A DNA stretch of 64,000 nucleotides from Cellulomonas sp. PhB143 (lineage in GTDB: Bacteria > Actinomycetota > Actinomycetes > Actinomycetales > Cellulomonadaceae): the NCBI RefSeq assembly GCF_003752595.1, contig NZ_RKIJ01000017.1, positions 1 to 64,000 on the forward strand, read 5' to 3'. Numbering within the stretch: position 1 is the stretch's first letter; every line of letters begins with the position of its first letter. The translations under genes and the position numbers were made by a program. Under the pieces are notes generated by a model, which was not told the DNA's origin, did no database searches, and was given only the letters and a program-made list of their open reading frames with translations. This document shows, piece after piece, positions 52,999 to 63,271 of this stretch.

Positions 52999-53841
52999 AT
53001 GACCACCGTGACCGTGAACGGGACCGCCGTCGGCGTCGAGTCCTTCGGTGACGACGACGCACCGCTGGTCCTGCTCGTCGGCGCACCGACGATGCTCTCC
53101 TGGCCCGACCGGCTCTGCGAGCGCCTCGCCGCCGGCGGGCGCCGCGTGGTGCGCTACGACCTGCGCGACAGCGGCGGGTCGACGACCGCGGACCCCGACG
53201 CGCCCGGCTACACGCTGCGCGACCTCGCCGCGGACGCGGCGGCCCTCGTCGACGCGCTCGGCGGCGGGCCCGCGCACCTCGCGGGGATCGGCGTCGGCGG
53301 GATGGTCGCGCAGGTGGCGGCCCTCGACCATCCGCGCGCGTTCTCGGCGCTCACGCTGGTCGGCACCCGCGCGGTCGCGCCCGGACCGCCCGACGACGAC
53401 CTCCCCGACCACGACCGGGCCACGACGGCCCGGTTGTTCGCCCGTCCGGCGCCCGACTGGGCCGACCGCGAGGCGGTGGCGCGCCATGCCGCGGCGGGAG
53501 CGCAGATCCTCGGCGACGACCCCGCCGCCGCGCGCGAGGTCGCCGGGCGCATCTGGGACCGCACACCCGGGACCGCGCCGGCCGTCCAGCGGGCCAACCA
53601 GGTCGGAACGGTGTTCGCCCGGCTCGACTGCGCGCCCCGCTGGCGCGAGCGACTGCCGGAGATCGGGCTGCCCACGCTCGTCGTCCACGGCCGCCACGAC
53701 CCGTTCTTCCCCGTCGGGAACGGCGAGGCGCTCGCCCGCGAGATCCCCGGGGCGCGGTGGCTCGTCCTTGAGCGGGCGGCCAGGGCGATCCCGGACGCGG
53801 CGGTCGACGAGGTCGCCGCCGCGATGCTCGCGCTCGGGTGA
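52999..53841 (+). CDS. Alpha/beta-hydrolase-fold protein lacking nucleophile and histidine
   Basis: 280 residues aligned over the whole length with alpha/beta hydrolases such as the RdmC/aclacinomycin-esterase group (VVRYDLRDSGGST, HGRHDPFFPVGNGEALAREIPGARWL). The nucleophile elbow reads GIGVGG in place of G-x-S-x-G, so the serine is glycine, and the catalytic His region reads ERAARAIPD with no histidine. Only the acid (HGRHD) is left. It cannot work as an ordinary esterase; either a pseudoenzyme/binding protein or a changed chemistry. TACGGT six bases before the ATG suggests a leaderless mRNA. Confidence 0.8.
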   Translation: MTTVTVNGTAVGVESFGDDDAPLVLLVGAPTMLSWPDRLCERLAAGGRRVVRYDLRDSGGSTTADPDAPGYTLRDLAADAAALVDALGGGPAHLAGIGVGGMVAQVAALDHPRAFSALTLVGTRAVAPGPPDDDLPDHDRATTARLFARPAPDWADREAVARHAAAGAQILGDDPAAAREVAGRIWDRTPGTAPAVQRANQVGTVFARLDCAPRWRERLPEIGLPTLVVHGRHDPFFPVGNGEALAREIPGARWLVLERAARAIPDAAVDEVAAAMLALG

Positions 53842-53887
53842 CCGGCGCTGACGCACAGGGGGCGGGCGTCGTCGGGCACGGCAGCTC

Positions 53888-53915
53888 TTGACGGGGCACT
53901 TGTTTTTTGCAAGTG
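53888..53915 (+). promoter_or_regulatory. Promoter with an internal operator, VOC-HxlR operon
   Basis: TTGACG (53888-53893) with a 17-base spacer to a weak AAGTGT. Within the spacer CACTTG and CAAGTG form an inverted repeat with seven bases between (53897-53915), including a T6 run. The arrangement suits repression by the HxlR-type regulator encoded in the same operon. Confidence 0.6.
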
Positions 53916-53955
53916 TGGTTTCCGTCGCACCCGCCCCCTACCCACGGAGACCACG

Positions 53956-54390
53956 ATGACCGCCATGTTCGTCAACCTGCCGGTGACCGATCTGGAGCGC
54001 GCGAAGGCGTTCTACACGTCGCTCGGGTTCACCATCAACCCGCAGTTCACGGACCACAACGCCGCGTGCGTCGTGGTCGAGGAGGACCACTCGTACTTCA
54101 TGATCCTGGTGCGCGAGTTCTTCCAGACCTTCACCGACCTGCCGATCGGCGACCCGCGCGTGGCGCCGTCGGTGTCCACCGCGATCTTCCTCGACAGTCG
54201 CGACGTGGTCGACGCGACAGCAGCGGCCGGTCTCGCCGCGGGAGGTGCGGAGCCACGCCCGGCGGCGGACTACGGCTTCATGTACCAGCGTCAGCTCACC
54301 GACCCCGACGGCAACCTCCTCGAGCTCGGCTGGATGGACCCCGTCGCCGCAGCAGAGGGCCCCGAGGCCTACGCGGCCCAGCAGGCCTGA
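53956..54390 (+). CDS. VOC-superfamily protein (glyoxalase/bleomycin-resistance fold)
   Basis: 144 residues. FVNLPVTDLERAKAFYTSLGF at the N-terminus and MYQRQLTDPDGNLLELGWMDP near the end are the two betaalphabetabetabeta halves. The family includes lyases, dioxygenases and binding-type resistance proteins. ATG 53956 after a weak GGAG. First gene of a two-gene operon with the HxlR regulator, five bases apart. Confidence 0.88.
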   Translation: MTAMFVNLPVTDLERAKAFYTSLGFTINPQFTDHNAACVVVEEDHSYFMILVREFFQTFTDLPIGDPRVAPSVSTAIFLDSRDVVDATAAAGLAAGGAEPRPAADYGFMYQRQLTDPDGNLLELGWMDPVAAAEGPEAYAAQQA

Positions 54391-54395
54391 GGCCC

Positions 54396-55037
54396 ATGGC
54401 CGCACGCGACTACGGGCAGTACTGCGGGGTCACGCAGGCGCTCGAGCTGATCGGTGAGCGCTGGGCCCTGCTCATCGTGCGCGACCTGCTCGTCGGGCCG
54501 CGCCGCTACGGAGAGCTCGCCGCGGGCCTGCCCCGCATCCCGAGCAACATCCTGGCGGCGCGGCTCAAGGAGCTGCAGGCGGCCGGCGTCATCCGCCGGG
54601 CGCCGCGCTCCCGCATCGTCGTCTACGAGCTGACGCCCTACGGGCGCGAGCTCGAGCCCGTCGTGCTCGCGCTCGGCGCCTGGGGCTTCAAGGCGATGGG
54701 CGACCCGCGCGAGGAACAGGTCGTCACGCCCGACTCGATGACCATGGCCCTGCGCACCGCGTTCCGGCCGCAGGTCGCGGCAGGCCTGCCGGTGACCGCC
54801 TACGCGGCACGCCTCGGCCCCGCCGAGCTCCTCGTCCGGGTGGACGGCGCCACCCTGGATGTGGCGCGCGGGGACGGACCGGCGGACCTCGCGTTCGCGG
54901 CCGGCCCGGGCATCCGTCGGGTCATCTCGGGCGAGCTCGCCCCGGAGCAAGCGATCGCGACCGGCGTCGTGGAGCTGCTGCACGGACGCGGCGAGCTCCT
55001 CGACCGGTTCGCGAGCACGTTCCACCTGGCCGCCTGA
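54396..55037 (+). CDS. HxlR-family transcriptional regulator
   Basis: 213 residues. CGVTQALELIGERWALLIVRDLLVGPRRYGELAAGLPRIPSNILAARLKELQAAGVI is a textbook HxlR winged helix including the leading cysteine that some members (HypR, QorR) use for redox sensing. The last 100 residues form an SCP2-like domain that could bind a ligand. Probably controls the upstream VOC gene through the palindrome at 53897. Confidence 0.92.
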   Translation: MAARDYGQYCGVTQALELIGERWALLIVRDLLVGPRRYGELAAGLPRIPSNILAARLKELQAAGVIRRAPRSRIVVYELTPYGRELEPVVLALGAWGFKAMGDPREEQVVTPDSMTMALRTAFRPQVAAGLPVTAYAARLGPAELLVRVDGATLDVARGDGPADLAFAAGPGIRRVISGELAPEQAIATGVVELLHGRGELLDRFASTFHLAA

Positions 55038-55062
55038 CCTGGACCGGCCGCACGACGCCGAC

Positions 55063-55746
55063 TCAGGCCGCCGGGTCGGCCGCGCCCGCGACGCCCGCGA
55101 GGAAGAGGTCGATGCCGGCGAGGAACTGCGCGCGGTCATCGTGCCTGGGCAGCCGCGCGGCCATGCGGTGGACGAAGGGATGCTCCTCCGGGTCGAGCGA
55201 CGCCCAGCGCTCGGCGACGTCGCGCAGGAAGTCCGACCGGTCGGCGTCGGGCGGGAGGAGGCGGGCCCCCGCCGCGTACTGCCCGGCGAGCCCCAGCAGG
55301 TGGCTCAGGAGGGCCGACGCCGCGTCGAACTGCCCGCTCGCGGGGACGCCGAGCTCCTCGAGCGGGGCACCGAGACGCTCGAAGATGTCCACCACGGCCG
55401 GCTGCCACGGCTCGGCGATGAGCTGGGTGCCCACCCAGGGATGCGCGTCGATCGCGTCGAACACCCCGAGTGCGGCGTTGCGGACCGCATCGCTCGGGCG
55501 GGTGCTGCGCCCTGCCGGCGCCATGGCGCGCGCGACGACGTCGTCGCAGGCAGCGGCGAGCAGCTCCCCCTTGTTGGCGACGTGCCAGTAGATCGCGCCG
55601 CTCCCCGTCGCGAGGCGCGCGGCGAGCGCGCGGAACGTCAGCGCGCTCTCGCCGTCGGCGTCGAGGATCTCGATCGCGGCGGCGACGATCCGCTCCTTCG
55701 ACAGCGCGTCCGCGCGTCGGCCGGTCCGGGAGGTCCTGGTCGTCAT
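55063..55746 (-). CDS. TetR-family repressor (TetR_C domain type)
   Basis: 227 residues from ATG 55746 (ATG 55755 also possible). DNA-binding ERIVAAAIEILDADGESALTFRALAARLATGSGAIYWHVANKGELLAAA, with the SGAIYWHV recognition helix seen in tetracycline-repressor-like proteins, and a TetR_C-type ligand domain. Divergent from the FAD monooxygenase with two copies of an inverted repeat between, so it very likely represses both. Confidence 0.92.
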   Translation of the reverse strand: MTTRTSRTGRRADALSKERIVAAAIEILDADGESALTFRALAARLATGSGAIYWHVANKGELLAAACDDVVARAMAPAGRSTRPSDAVRNAALGVFDAIDAHPWVGTQLIAEPWQPAVVDIFERLGAPLEELGVPASGQFDAASALLSHLLGLAGQYAAGARLLPPDADRSDFLRDVAERWASLDPEEHPFVHRMAARLPRHDDRAQFLAGIDLFLAGVAGAADPAA

Positions 55747-55764
55747 GCGCACCATCTTGACATG

Positions 55765-55805
55765 TCTGGAACAAAGTTCCAGAATGGATTGTGGAACAAG
55801 GTTCC
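55765..55805. promoter_or_regulatory. Two TetR operators between repressor and monooxygenase
   Basis: TCTGGAAC-AAA-GTTCCAGA (55765-55783) is a perfect 8-bp inverted repeat. GGAAC-AAG-GTTCC (55793-55805) repeats its core, centre to centre 25 bases. Lies in the shared divergent promoter region. Confidence 0.82.
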
Positions 55806-55831
55806 AGAGACGTACGGAGAGGAAGCACAGC

Positions 55832-56980
55832 ATGACGACACCGGTGACGATCGTCGGCGCAGGACTCGGGGGCCTCACCCTCGCGCGGGTCCTGCACGTC
55901 CACGGGATCCCCGCGGAGGTCTACGAGGGCGAGCCCTCCGCGAGCTCGCGCACGCAGGGCGGCCAGCTCGACATGCACGAGCACAACGGACAGGTCGCCC
56001 TCGCCGCGGCCGGCCTCACCGAGGCGTTCCGCGCGATCATCCACGAGGGCGCGGAGGCGTCGCGCATGCTCGACCCGCACGGCGCCGTCCTGTTCGAGGA
56101 GCCCGACGACGGCGCCGGCAACCGCCCGGAGGCGCTGCGCGGCGACCTGCGACGGATGCTCCTCGAGTCGCTGTCGGAGGGCACGGTCCGCTGGGGCAAG
56201 AAGCTGCGTCACGTGACCGCCCTGGGCGACGGCCGGCACGAGCTGACCTTCGCGGACGGCTCGACCGTGACCAGCGAGGTCCTCGTGGGCGCCGACGGCG
56301 CATGGTCGAAGGTCCGTCCGCTGCTCTCGGACGCGACGCCCGAGTACTCCGGCACCACGTTCGTCGAGACCTACCTGCACGACGTGGACGCGCGCCACCC
56401 CGCGACCGCCGCCGCCGTGGGCGCCGGCGCGATGTTCGCACTCACACCGGGCCAGGGCATCACCGTGCACCGCGAGGCCGGTGACGTCCTGCACACCTAC
56501 GTCCAGCTGAGCCGGTCCGCGGAGTGGGTCGAGGCCATCGACTTCGCCGACGGCCCCGCCGCGGCCGCCCGCGTCGCGGCCGAGTTCGAGGGCTGGGCGC
56601 CGGAGCTCCTCGCGCTGATCACCGACGGCGAGACCCCTCCGGTCCCGCGGATGATCTACTCGCTGCCCGACGGCCACCGCTGGGACCGCACCGCCGGCGT
56701 GACGCTCGTCGGCGACGCGGCGCACCTCATGCCGCCGGCCGGCGAGGGTGCCAACCTCGCGATGCTGGACGGCGCGGAGCTCGGGCAGGCGCTCGCCGCG
56801 CACGCCGGCGACGTCGAGGCGGCTCTCACCGCCTACGAGGAGGTCATGCTCCCGCGCAGCGCGGCGGAGTACGCCGACGCCCGCGAGCTGCTGGACCTCA
56901 CCCTCGGCGAGCGCACGCCCGACGGCCTCATCGAGTTCTTCCAGAGCGCCGGGGCCGCCGACGGCGCGGCGCAGGCCTGA
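55832..56980 (+). CDS. FAD-dependent monooxygenase, TetX-like
   Basis: 382 residues. GAGLGGLTLARVLHVHG (FAD Rossmann), the TQGGQLDMHEHNGQVALAAAGL region very like TetX, RGDLRRML, and LVGDAAHLMPPAGEGANLAMLDG (FAD/NADPH GD motif). TetX enzymes hydroxylate tetracyclines; related ones act on other aromatics, so resistance is possible but unproven. Controlled by the divergent TetR-type repressor, which mirrors the tetracycline regulatory scheme. Ribosome site GGAGAGGAA. Confidence 0.88.
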   Translation: MTTPVTIVGAGLGGLTLARVLHVHGIPAEVYEGEPSASSRTQGGQLDMHEHNGQVALAAAGLTEAFRAIIHEGAEASRMLDPHGAVLFEEPDDGAGNRPEALRGDLRRMLLESLSEGTVRWGKKLRHVTALGDGRHELTFADGSTVTSEVLVGADGAWSKVRPLLSDATPEYSGTTFVETYLHDVDARHPATAAAVGAGAMFALTPGQGITVHREAGDVLHTYVQLSRSAEWVEAIDFADGPAAAARVAAEFEGWAPELLALITDGETPPVPRMIYSLPDGHRWDRTAGVTLVGDAAHLMPPAGEGANLAMLDGAELGQALAAHAGDVEAALTAYEEVMLPRSAAEYADARELLDLTLGERTPDGLIEFFQSAGAADGAAQA

Positions 56981-57035
56981 CGAGCACGGCCCCCGTCCCG
57001 CCGACGGTGCCGCTCCCTCCGCCGAGCCCGAGGCG

Positions 57036-57974
57036 TCAGGCGGAGGGCGCCCCGACCCGGGAGACGCCCGCCGCATCGCCCCGGCCGAGCGGGGTACCGG
57101 CGACCAGGACCCCCCGCGCCCGGCCGCGCCGCAGGATCCGGCTCAGCACGACACCGAACACCAGCGCCATCGGCATCTGGATCACCGTGTAGACCCCGCC
57201 GGGCAGCGCCATCTCCTCGCTGCCGATGACGCTGCGCGCGATGACGATCGCCATGACGGCGTTGTGCAGGCCGATCTCGAAGGAGCACGCGATCGCCTCC
57301 CGGCTCGTCGTCCGCGCCAGGCGCGGGACGAGGTAGCCGAGCAGCAGGTTGACGAGCCCGAACACCGCGGTGATCCCGGCGAGGCGGCCGAAGTTCTCGC
57401 GGAGCAGCTCGAGGTTCTGCAGCACGGAACCCACGATCAGCACCGCGAGCACCACCATCGAGGCGATCCGCACGGGCCGCTCGAGGCGTGCCGCGACCCC
57501 GGGCCGGGCCCGGCGCACGAGCATCCCGACGAACACCGGGAGCAGGACGATCGCGAAGACCTCGAGCGCCTTGCCGAACTGCAGGCCCAGCGTCTCGTCG
57601 CCTGCGGCGAAGTGCGCGGCGGAGAGGTTGTAGATCAACGGCATCGTGACGATCGCCAGCACCGAGTTGATCGCGGTGAGGCTGACGTTGAGCGCCACGT
57701 CGCCGCCGAAGAGGTGGCTGTAGAGGTTGGCTCCGGGTCCGCCCGGCGCGGCGGACAGCAGCATCATCCCGACGGCGAGCACCGGCGGCAGGTCGAACAG
57801 GTAGACCAGGCCGAAGCAGATCGAGGGCAGCACGATCAGCTGGGTGAGCAGCGCCGCGAGCACTGCGCGCGGGTGGCGCGCGATCCGGCGAAAGTCGGTG
57901 ACGGTCAGCCCGAGACCGAGGCCGAGCATGATGATGCCGAGCGCCGCGGGCAGCGCGAGGTCCATCAGGTCCAC
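57036..57974 (-). CDS. Bile acid:sodium symporter (BASS) family transporter
   Basis: 312 residues, about nine to ten hydrophobic helices. MMLLSAAPGGPGANLYSHLFGGDVALNVSLTAINSVLA and EIGLHNAVMAIVIA hold the two BASS crossover motifs. GTG 57974 has GGGAGG six bases upstream; ATG 57965 is close by. Bacterial members move organic anions such as pantoate or keto acids with sodium. The cargo cannot be told. Next to a TetR gene on the same strand. Confidence 0.88.
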   Translation of the reverse strand: MDLMDLALPAALGIIMLGLGLGLTVTDFRRIARHPRAVLAALLTQLIVLPSICFGLVYLFDLPPVLAVGMMLLSAAPGGPGANLYSHLFGGDVALNVSLTAINSVLAIVTMPLIYNLSAAHFAAGDETLGLQFGKALEVFAIVLLPVFVGMLVRRARPGVAARLERPVRIASMVVLAVLIVGSVLQNLELLRENFGRLAGITAVFGLVNLLLGYLVPRLARTTSREAIACSFEIGLHNAVMAIVIARSVIGSEEMALPGGVYTVIQMPMALVFGVVLSRILRRGRARGVLVAGTPLGRGDAAGVSRVGAPSA

Positions 57975-58091
57975 GAGCCACCTCCCACGGCAGGGATGGG
58001 TCGGCACGGGGCCGTGGGGCACACGAGACGTCTCGCCATCGAGACACGCTCCTTCGCTGGATCCTGCGGTGTCAGGAACCAAGGAGACCCG

Positions 58092-58682
58092 TCACCCCGC
58101 CGCGGTGGCCACCGTACTTTCGCCTGCCGCAAGCGCGGGCCGGAACCGGCCGATCATCGCCGTGATCCGCGCCGCCGCCACGGCAGGAGGAGCAGGCGAG
58201 CCCTCGGCGGACAGCCACGGGACGAGCAGCGCCATGGCCCCTCCCCCGACGAACTGTCGCTCGTCCTCGTCGAGCTCGCGCCCGCCGACGGCGCTCGTCC
58301 CGCTGACCCGCTCGGCGACGAACCGCTGGATCGCGAGGAAGGTCTGCTGCCCGCAGGTGCCACCCATGAGCCGGCGGTAGAAGTCACGGTGCTCGCTGAT
58401 GTGCGCGAGGAGCTGCTCGACGACGCCCTCGAACGTCTGCGGCGCCCCCGTCGCGAGCTGCTCCACGGTCGCCCGGTATCGCGCGAGCCCCGCCTCCTGC
58501 AGCAGGTGGTCGCGGTCCGCGAAGTTCTGGTAGAGCGTCACGCGGGTCACGCCGGCGCGCTGGGCGAGGTCCGTGACGCTGATCTCCGCGGTGTCCCGCT
58601 CGTCGACGAGCGCGATCGCCGCCGCGACGAGGGCCGCGCGCGAGCGAGCGCGCCGCGGGTCCATCCGCCCGTCGTCGGTCAT
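58092..58682 (-). CDS. TetR/AcrR-family repressor
   Basis: 196 residues from ATG 58682 behind GAGGAG. Helix-turn-helix AAIALVDERDTAEISVTDLAQRAGVTRVTLYQNFADRDHLLQEAGLARY, then a helical ligand domain. Divergent from the YhgE/Pip-like gene with palindromes between; the probable regulator of that gene. Confidence 0.92.
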   Translation of the reverse strand: MTDDGRMDPRRARSRAALVAAAIALVDERDTAEISVTDLAQRAGVTRVTLYQNFADRDHLLQEAGLARYRATVEQLATGAPQTFEGVVEQLLAHISEHRDFYRRLMGGTCGQQTFLAIQRFVAERVSGTSAVGGRELDEDERQFVGGGAMALLVPWLSAEGSPAPPAVAAARITAMIGRFRPALAAGESTVATAAG

Positions 58683-58772
58683 CCGTCCCACTCCTCTGCG
58701 CTCCTCGGCCTCGCCGTCACCGGTGCCCATGATCACACTTGGGGCGCCCGACGACGGTGGTGCACTTTTCTT

Positions 58773-58795
58773 TACAGGTGTACATTAGATGTACC
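58773..58795. promoter_or_regulatory. Candidate TetR operator upstream of the YhgE/Pip-like gene
   Basis: TACAGGTGTA (58773-58782) runs into GTACA-N5-TGTAC (58780-58794), overlapping palindromes in an AT-rich island. TACATT (58781-58786) could be the -10, which binding would cover. Confidence 0.6.
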
Positions 58796-58815
58796 ACAGC
58801 CTCCGAGGAGAAGTC

Positions 58816-60171
58816 ATGTCACACCCCCAGCACATCGCCGACGGCACGCAGCGCTCGGCCTGGCGGACGGCGTCGCGCCCCAAGGTCTGGGCCCTGCCGG
58901 TCGTCGTCGTCCTCGTCGTCATGGGCGTCCTGGCGTCCATGTACCTGGCCTCCTCGATCCACGCGTCCGACAACCTGAAGTCGTTCCCCGTCGCCGTCGT
59001 CGACCAGGACACGGGGACGACGCTGCCCGACGGCACCGAGCAGAACGTCGGCGAGCAGCTCGCCCACGGGATCGTCACCGGCGTCGACGACCAGAAGTTC
59101 GACATCCAGCAGCTGAGCCTCGACGAGGCCGAGACGCAGATGGACGACGGCGACCTCTACGGCGCGATCGTCATCCCGAAGACCTTCAGCTCGGACCTGC
59201 AGGACTTCGCATCGTCGGCCACGACGTCCGACGCCGTCGACACGCCCGAGGTCACCGTCCTGACCAACCCCCGCACGGGGACGGGGACGACCCCGATCGT
59301 CACGAGCATGGGCACCACCGCGCTCACCCAGGCGCGCACCACCGTGGGTGAACAGCTCGTCGACGCCACACAGCAGGCCCTGGGCTCGGCGGGTGCACCG
59401 GCGCTCTCCGGGGCCGCGCACGCGGCGCTCGCCCAGCCGTACACGATCGACGTGACCGCCTACCACCCGCTGCCCGACGGCACGGGCAACGGCCTCTCGC
59501 CGTTCTACTACGCCCTGCTCATCGTGCTCGCCGGGTTCACCGGGTCCCTGATCGTCAACACGTTCGTCGACTCCAGCCTCGGGTTCGTCCCGTCCGAGAT
59601 GGGACCCCGCTACGAGCTCGGGAAGCACTCCGGGCTCAGCAGGTTCGCGACCCTCGTCCTCAAATGGACGATCATGGCGGGGGTGGCCGTCACGGTCTCG
59701 GGGCTCTACCTCGGGGTGTCCTACGCCCTGGACATGCCCATCGACCATCCCTGGATCCTGCTCGGCTACTCCGCGGCGATGGTCTGGGCGGTCGCGGTGG
59801 TCGCGCAGACCATCAGCGCGATCTTCGGCGGCATCGGCATGCTCATCAACCTGTTCATCTTCGTGATCTTCTCGCTGCCGTCGGCCGGCGGGACGTTCCC
59901 GCCCGAGGCCACGCCGGGACTCTTCCGCTGGCTCGGCTCGTTCGAGCCGATGCACCAGATCTATCTCGGCACCCGCTCCGTGCTCTACCTCGACGGGACG
60001 TGGGACTCCGGGCTCGGCCGGTCCCTGCTCTTCGGCGCCGCCGCCGTCGTGGTCGGCCTCGTCGTGGGCTGGCTCACGATGCGCCACTACGACCGCCAGG
60101 GCTACGGCCGTGGGCACCAGCTGCACGCCGCCGGGCACGCGACCGCGCCTGCGCCCGCCCTCGAGGGCTGA
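58816..60171 (+). CDS. YhgE/Pip-like (DUF3533) membrane protein
   Basis: 451 residues. One N-terminal helix (about 28-48), a long outside domain with FPVAVVDQDTGTTLPDG and IVIPKTFSSDLQDF, then five helices (about 230-400) of ABC-2-transporter-like type. This is the layout of YhgE/Pip and ESX-linked membrane proteins, which also act in phage entry or efflux in other bacteria. GAGGAG ribosome site. Under control of the divergent TetR. Confidence 0.85.
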   Translation: MSHPQHIADGTQRSAWRTASRPKVWALPVVVVLVVMGVLASMYLASSIHASDNLKSFPVAVVDQDTGTTLPDGTEQNVGEQLAHGIVTGVDDQKFDIQQLSLDEAETQMDDGDLYGAIVIPKTFSSDLQDFASSATTSDAVDTPEVTVLTNPRTGTGTTPIVTSMGTTALTQARTTVGEQLVDATQQALGSAGAPALSGAAHAALAQPYTIDVTAYHPLPDGTGNGLSPFYYALLIVLAGFTGSLIVNTFVDSSLGFVPSEMGPRYELGKHSGLSRFATLVLKWTIMAGVAVTVSGLYLGVSYALDMPIDHPWILLGYSAAMVWAVAVVAQTISAIFGGIGMLINLFIFVIFSLPSAGGTFPPEATPGLFRWLGSFEPMHQIYLGTRSVLYLDGTWDSGLGRSLLFGAAAVVVGLVVGWLTMRHYDRQGYGRGHQLHAAGHATAPAPALEG

Positions 60172-60189
60172 GCGCGGGCGGCGCCCTCC

Positions 60190-60315
60190 GCCGAGGGTGA
60201 CGTAGCGCGCGCCGACGGTGACGAATTGCGGCGCCCCGACCCACCTGGGGGGACGAATACGTCACCGTCGGCGAGACGGGCGTCGCCGCCGGCGGGCGGA
60301 GCGTCGCCCTCGGCG
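60190..60315. repeat. Nested inverted repeats upstream of the isochorismatase-fold gene
   Basis: Outer arms CGCCGAGGGTGACG (60190-60203) and 60302-60315, one mismatch. Inner arms GCCGACGGTGACG (60211-60223) and 60260-60272, perfect. The arms are themselves variants of one word (GACGGTGACG). Could be the terminator of the YhgE gene and a cruciform. Confidence 0.5.
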
Positions 60316-60389
60316 AGGCGTAGGAAGGCACCTTTGTATCCGCCCGGCACGAGGCGTACGGTGCAGCGAGTCGTCCGAAGGAGATCCCC

Positions 60390-60950
60390 ATGGCTGTGAC
60401 CACGCTCGACCCGCGCACCGCGCTCGTCGTCATCGACCTGCAGAAGGGCATCGTCGCGCACGAGACCGCCCACCCCGCCGTGGGCGTGATCGCCAACGCC
60501 GCGTCCCTCGCCGCGGCGTTCCGCCGCCACGGGCTGCCGGTGGTGCTCGTCAACGTCGCCGGCGCCGCCCCCGGGCGCACCGACCAGGGCCGCTCGGCCC
60601 GTCAGTTCTCGGCCGACTGGGCCGAGCTCGTCCCCGAGCTCGACGCCCAGGCGTCCGACCACCTCGTCACGAAGCAGACCTTCGGGGCGTTCACCGGCAC
60701 GGACCTGGAGGCCTACCTGGCCGAGCAGGGCGTCACCCAGGTCGTCGTCGTCGGCATCTCGACGAGCATCGGCGTGGAGTCGACGGCGCGCCACGCCCAC
60801 GAGCTGGGCCTGAACGTCACGATCGCGACCGACGCCGTGACCGACACCCGCGCGGACTCCCACGAGCACTCCGTCGCGACGATCTTCCCGCGCCTGGCGG
60901 AGACCGGGACCACGGCCGACGTGCTCGCGCTGCTCGACGGCCCGCGCTGA
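60390..60950 (+). CDS. Isochorismatase-fold protein without the catalytic cysteine
   Basis: 186 residues. ALVVIDLQKGIV supplies the triad Asp and TKQTFGAFTGT the Lys, but the nucleophile position reads STSIGVESTARHA, glycine where most cysteine hydrolases of the fold have Cys. This variant occurs as a subgroup of the family. Function unknown. AAGGAG ribosome site. Four bases before the RibD-like gene. Confidence 0.85.
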   Translation: MAVTTLDPRTALVVIDLQKGIVAHETAHPAVGVIANAASLAAAFRRHGLPVVLVNVAGAAPGRTDQGRSARQFSADWAELVPELDAQASDHLVTKQTFGAFTGTDLEAYLAEQGVTQVVVVGISTSIGVESTARHAHELGLNVTIATDAVTDTRADSHEHSVATIFPRLAETGTTADVLALLDGPR

Positions 60951-60954
60951 GCCG

Positions 60955-61512
60955 ATGTCCCTGGTCTACGCGGCGATCACCTCGCTCGACGGCTACGTCG
61001 CGGACGCCGGCGGCGGCTTCGACTGGGCCGCCCCCGACGAGGAGGTGCACGCCGCCGTCAACGACCTCGTGCGCCACGACGCCGCCGCGCTCTACGGCCG
61101 GCGCATGTACGAGGTGCTGCGTGTCTGGCAGGACGTCGAGGACGGCCCGCCCGTGATCCGCGACTACGCGCAGATCTGGCGCTCCATGGACAAGATCGTC
61201 GTCTCCACGACGCTCGACGCCGTGGCCACCCCGCGCACGCGCCTGGTCCGCTCGCTCGTGCCCGACGACGTCCGGCACCTCGTCGAGACGTCGGAGGGGG
61301 ACGTCAGCATCGGCGGCCCGACGCTCGCGGGGCACGCGCTGCGCGCGGGGATCGTCGACGAGATCCACCTGTTCGTCCACCCGGTGGTGGTCGGCGGCGG
61401 CCTGCGGGCGCTGCCCGACGGCGTCCGGCTCGACCTCGAGCTGGCGGACGAGCACCGGTTCTCCAGCGGCGTCGTCCACCTGCACCACCGGGTCGCCCGC
61501 GCCGGACGGTAG
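60955..61512 (+). CDS. Dihydrofolate-reductase-fold (RibD C-terminal-like) protein
   Basis: 185 residues. VYAAITSLDGYVADAGGGFDWA at the start, YGRRMYEVL, DKIVVSTTLD and the C-terminal VDEIHLFVHPVVVGGG are the pattern of the widespread DHFR/RibD-like reductases such as YyaP/YwjB. NADPH-dependent reduction is assumed; substrate unknown. Likely the second gene of an operon with 60390. Confidence 0.88.
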   Translation: MSLVYAAITSLDGYVADAGGGFDWAAPDEEVHAAVNDLVRHDAAALYGRRMYEVLRVWQDVEDGPPVIRDYAQIWRSMDKIVVSTTLDAVATPRTRLVRSLVPDDVRHLVETSEGDVSIGGPTLAGHALRAGIVDEIHLFVHPVVVGGGLRALPDGVRLDLELADEHRFSSGVVHLHHRVARAGR

Positions 61513-61537
61513 CCGGCAACCATCGGCGCGACGCCCG

Positions 61538-63262
<1,725 letters not shown>

Positions 63263-63271
63263 CAGAGGGTC

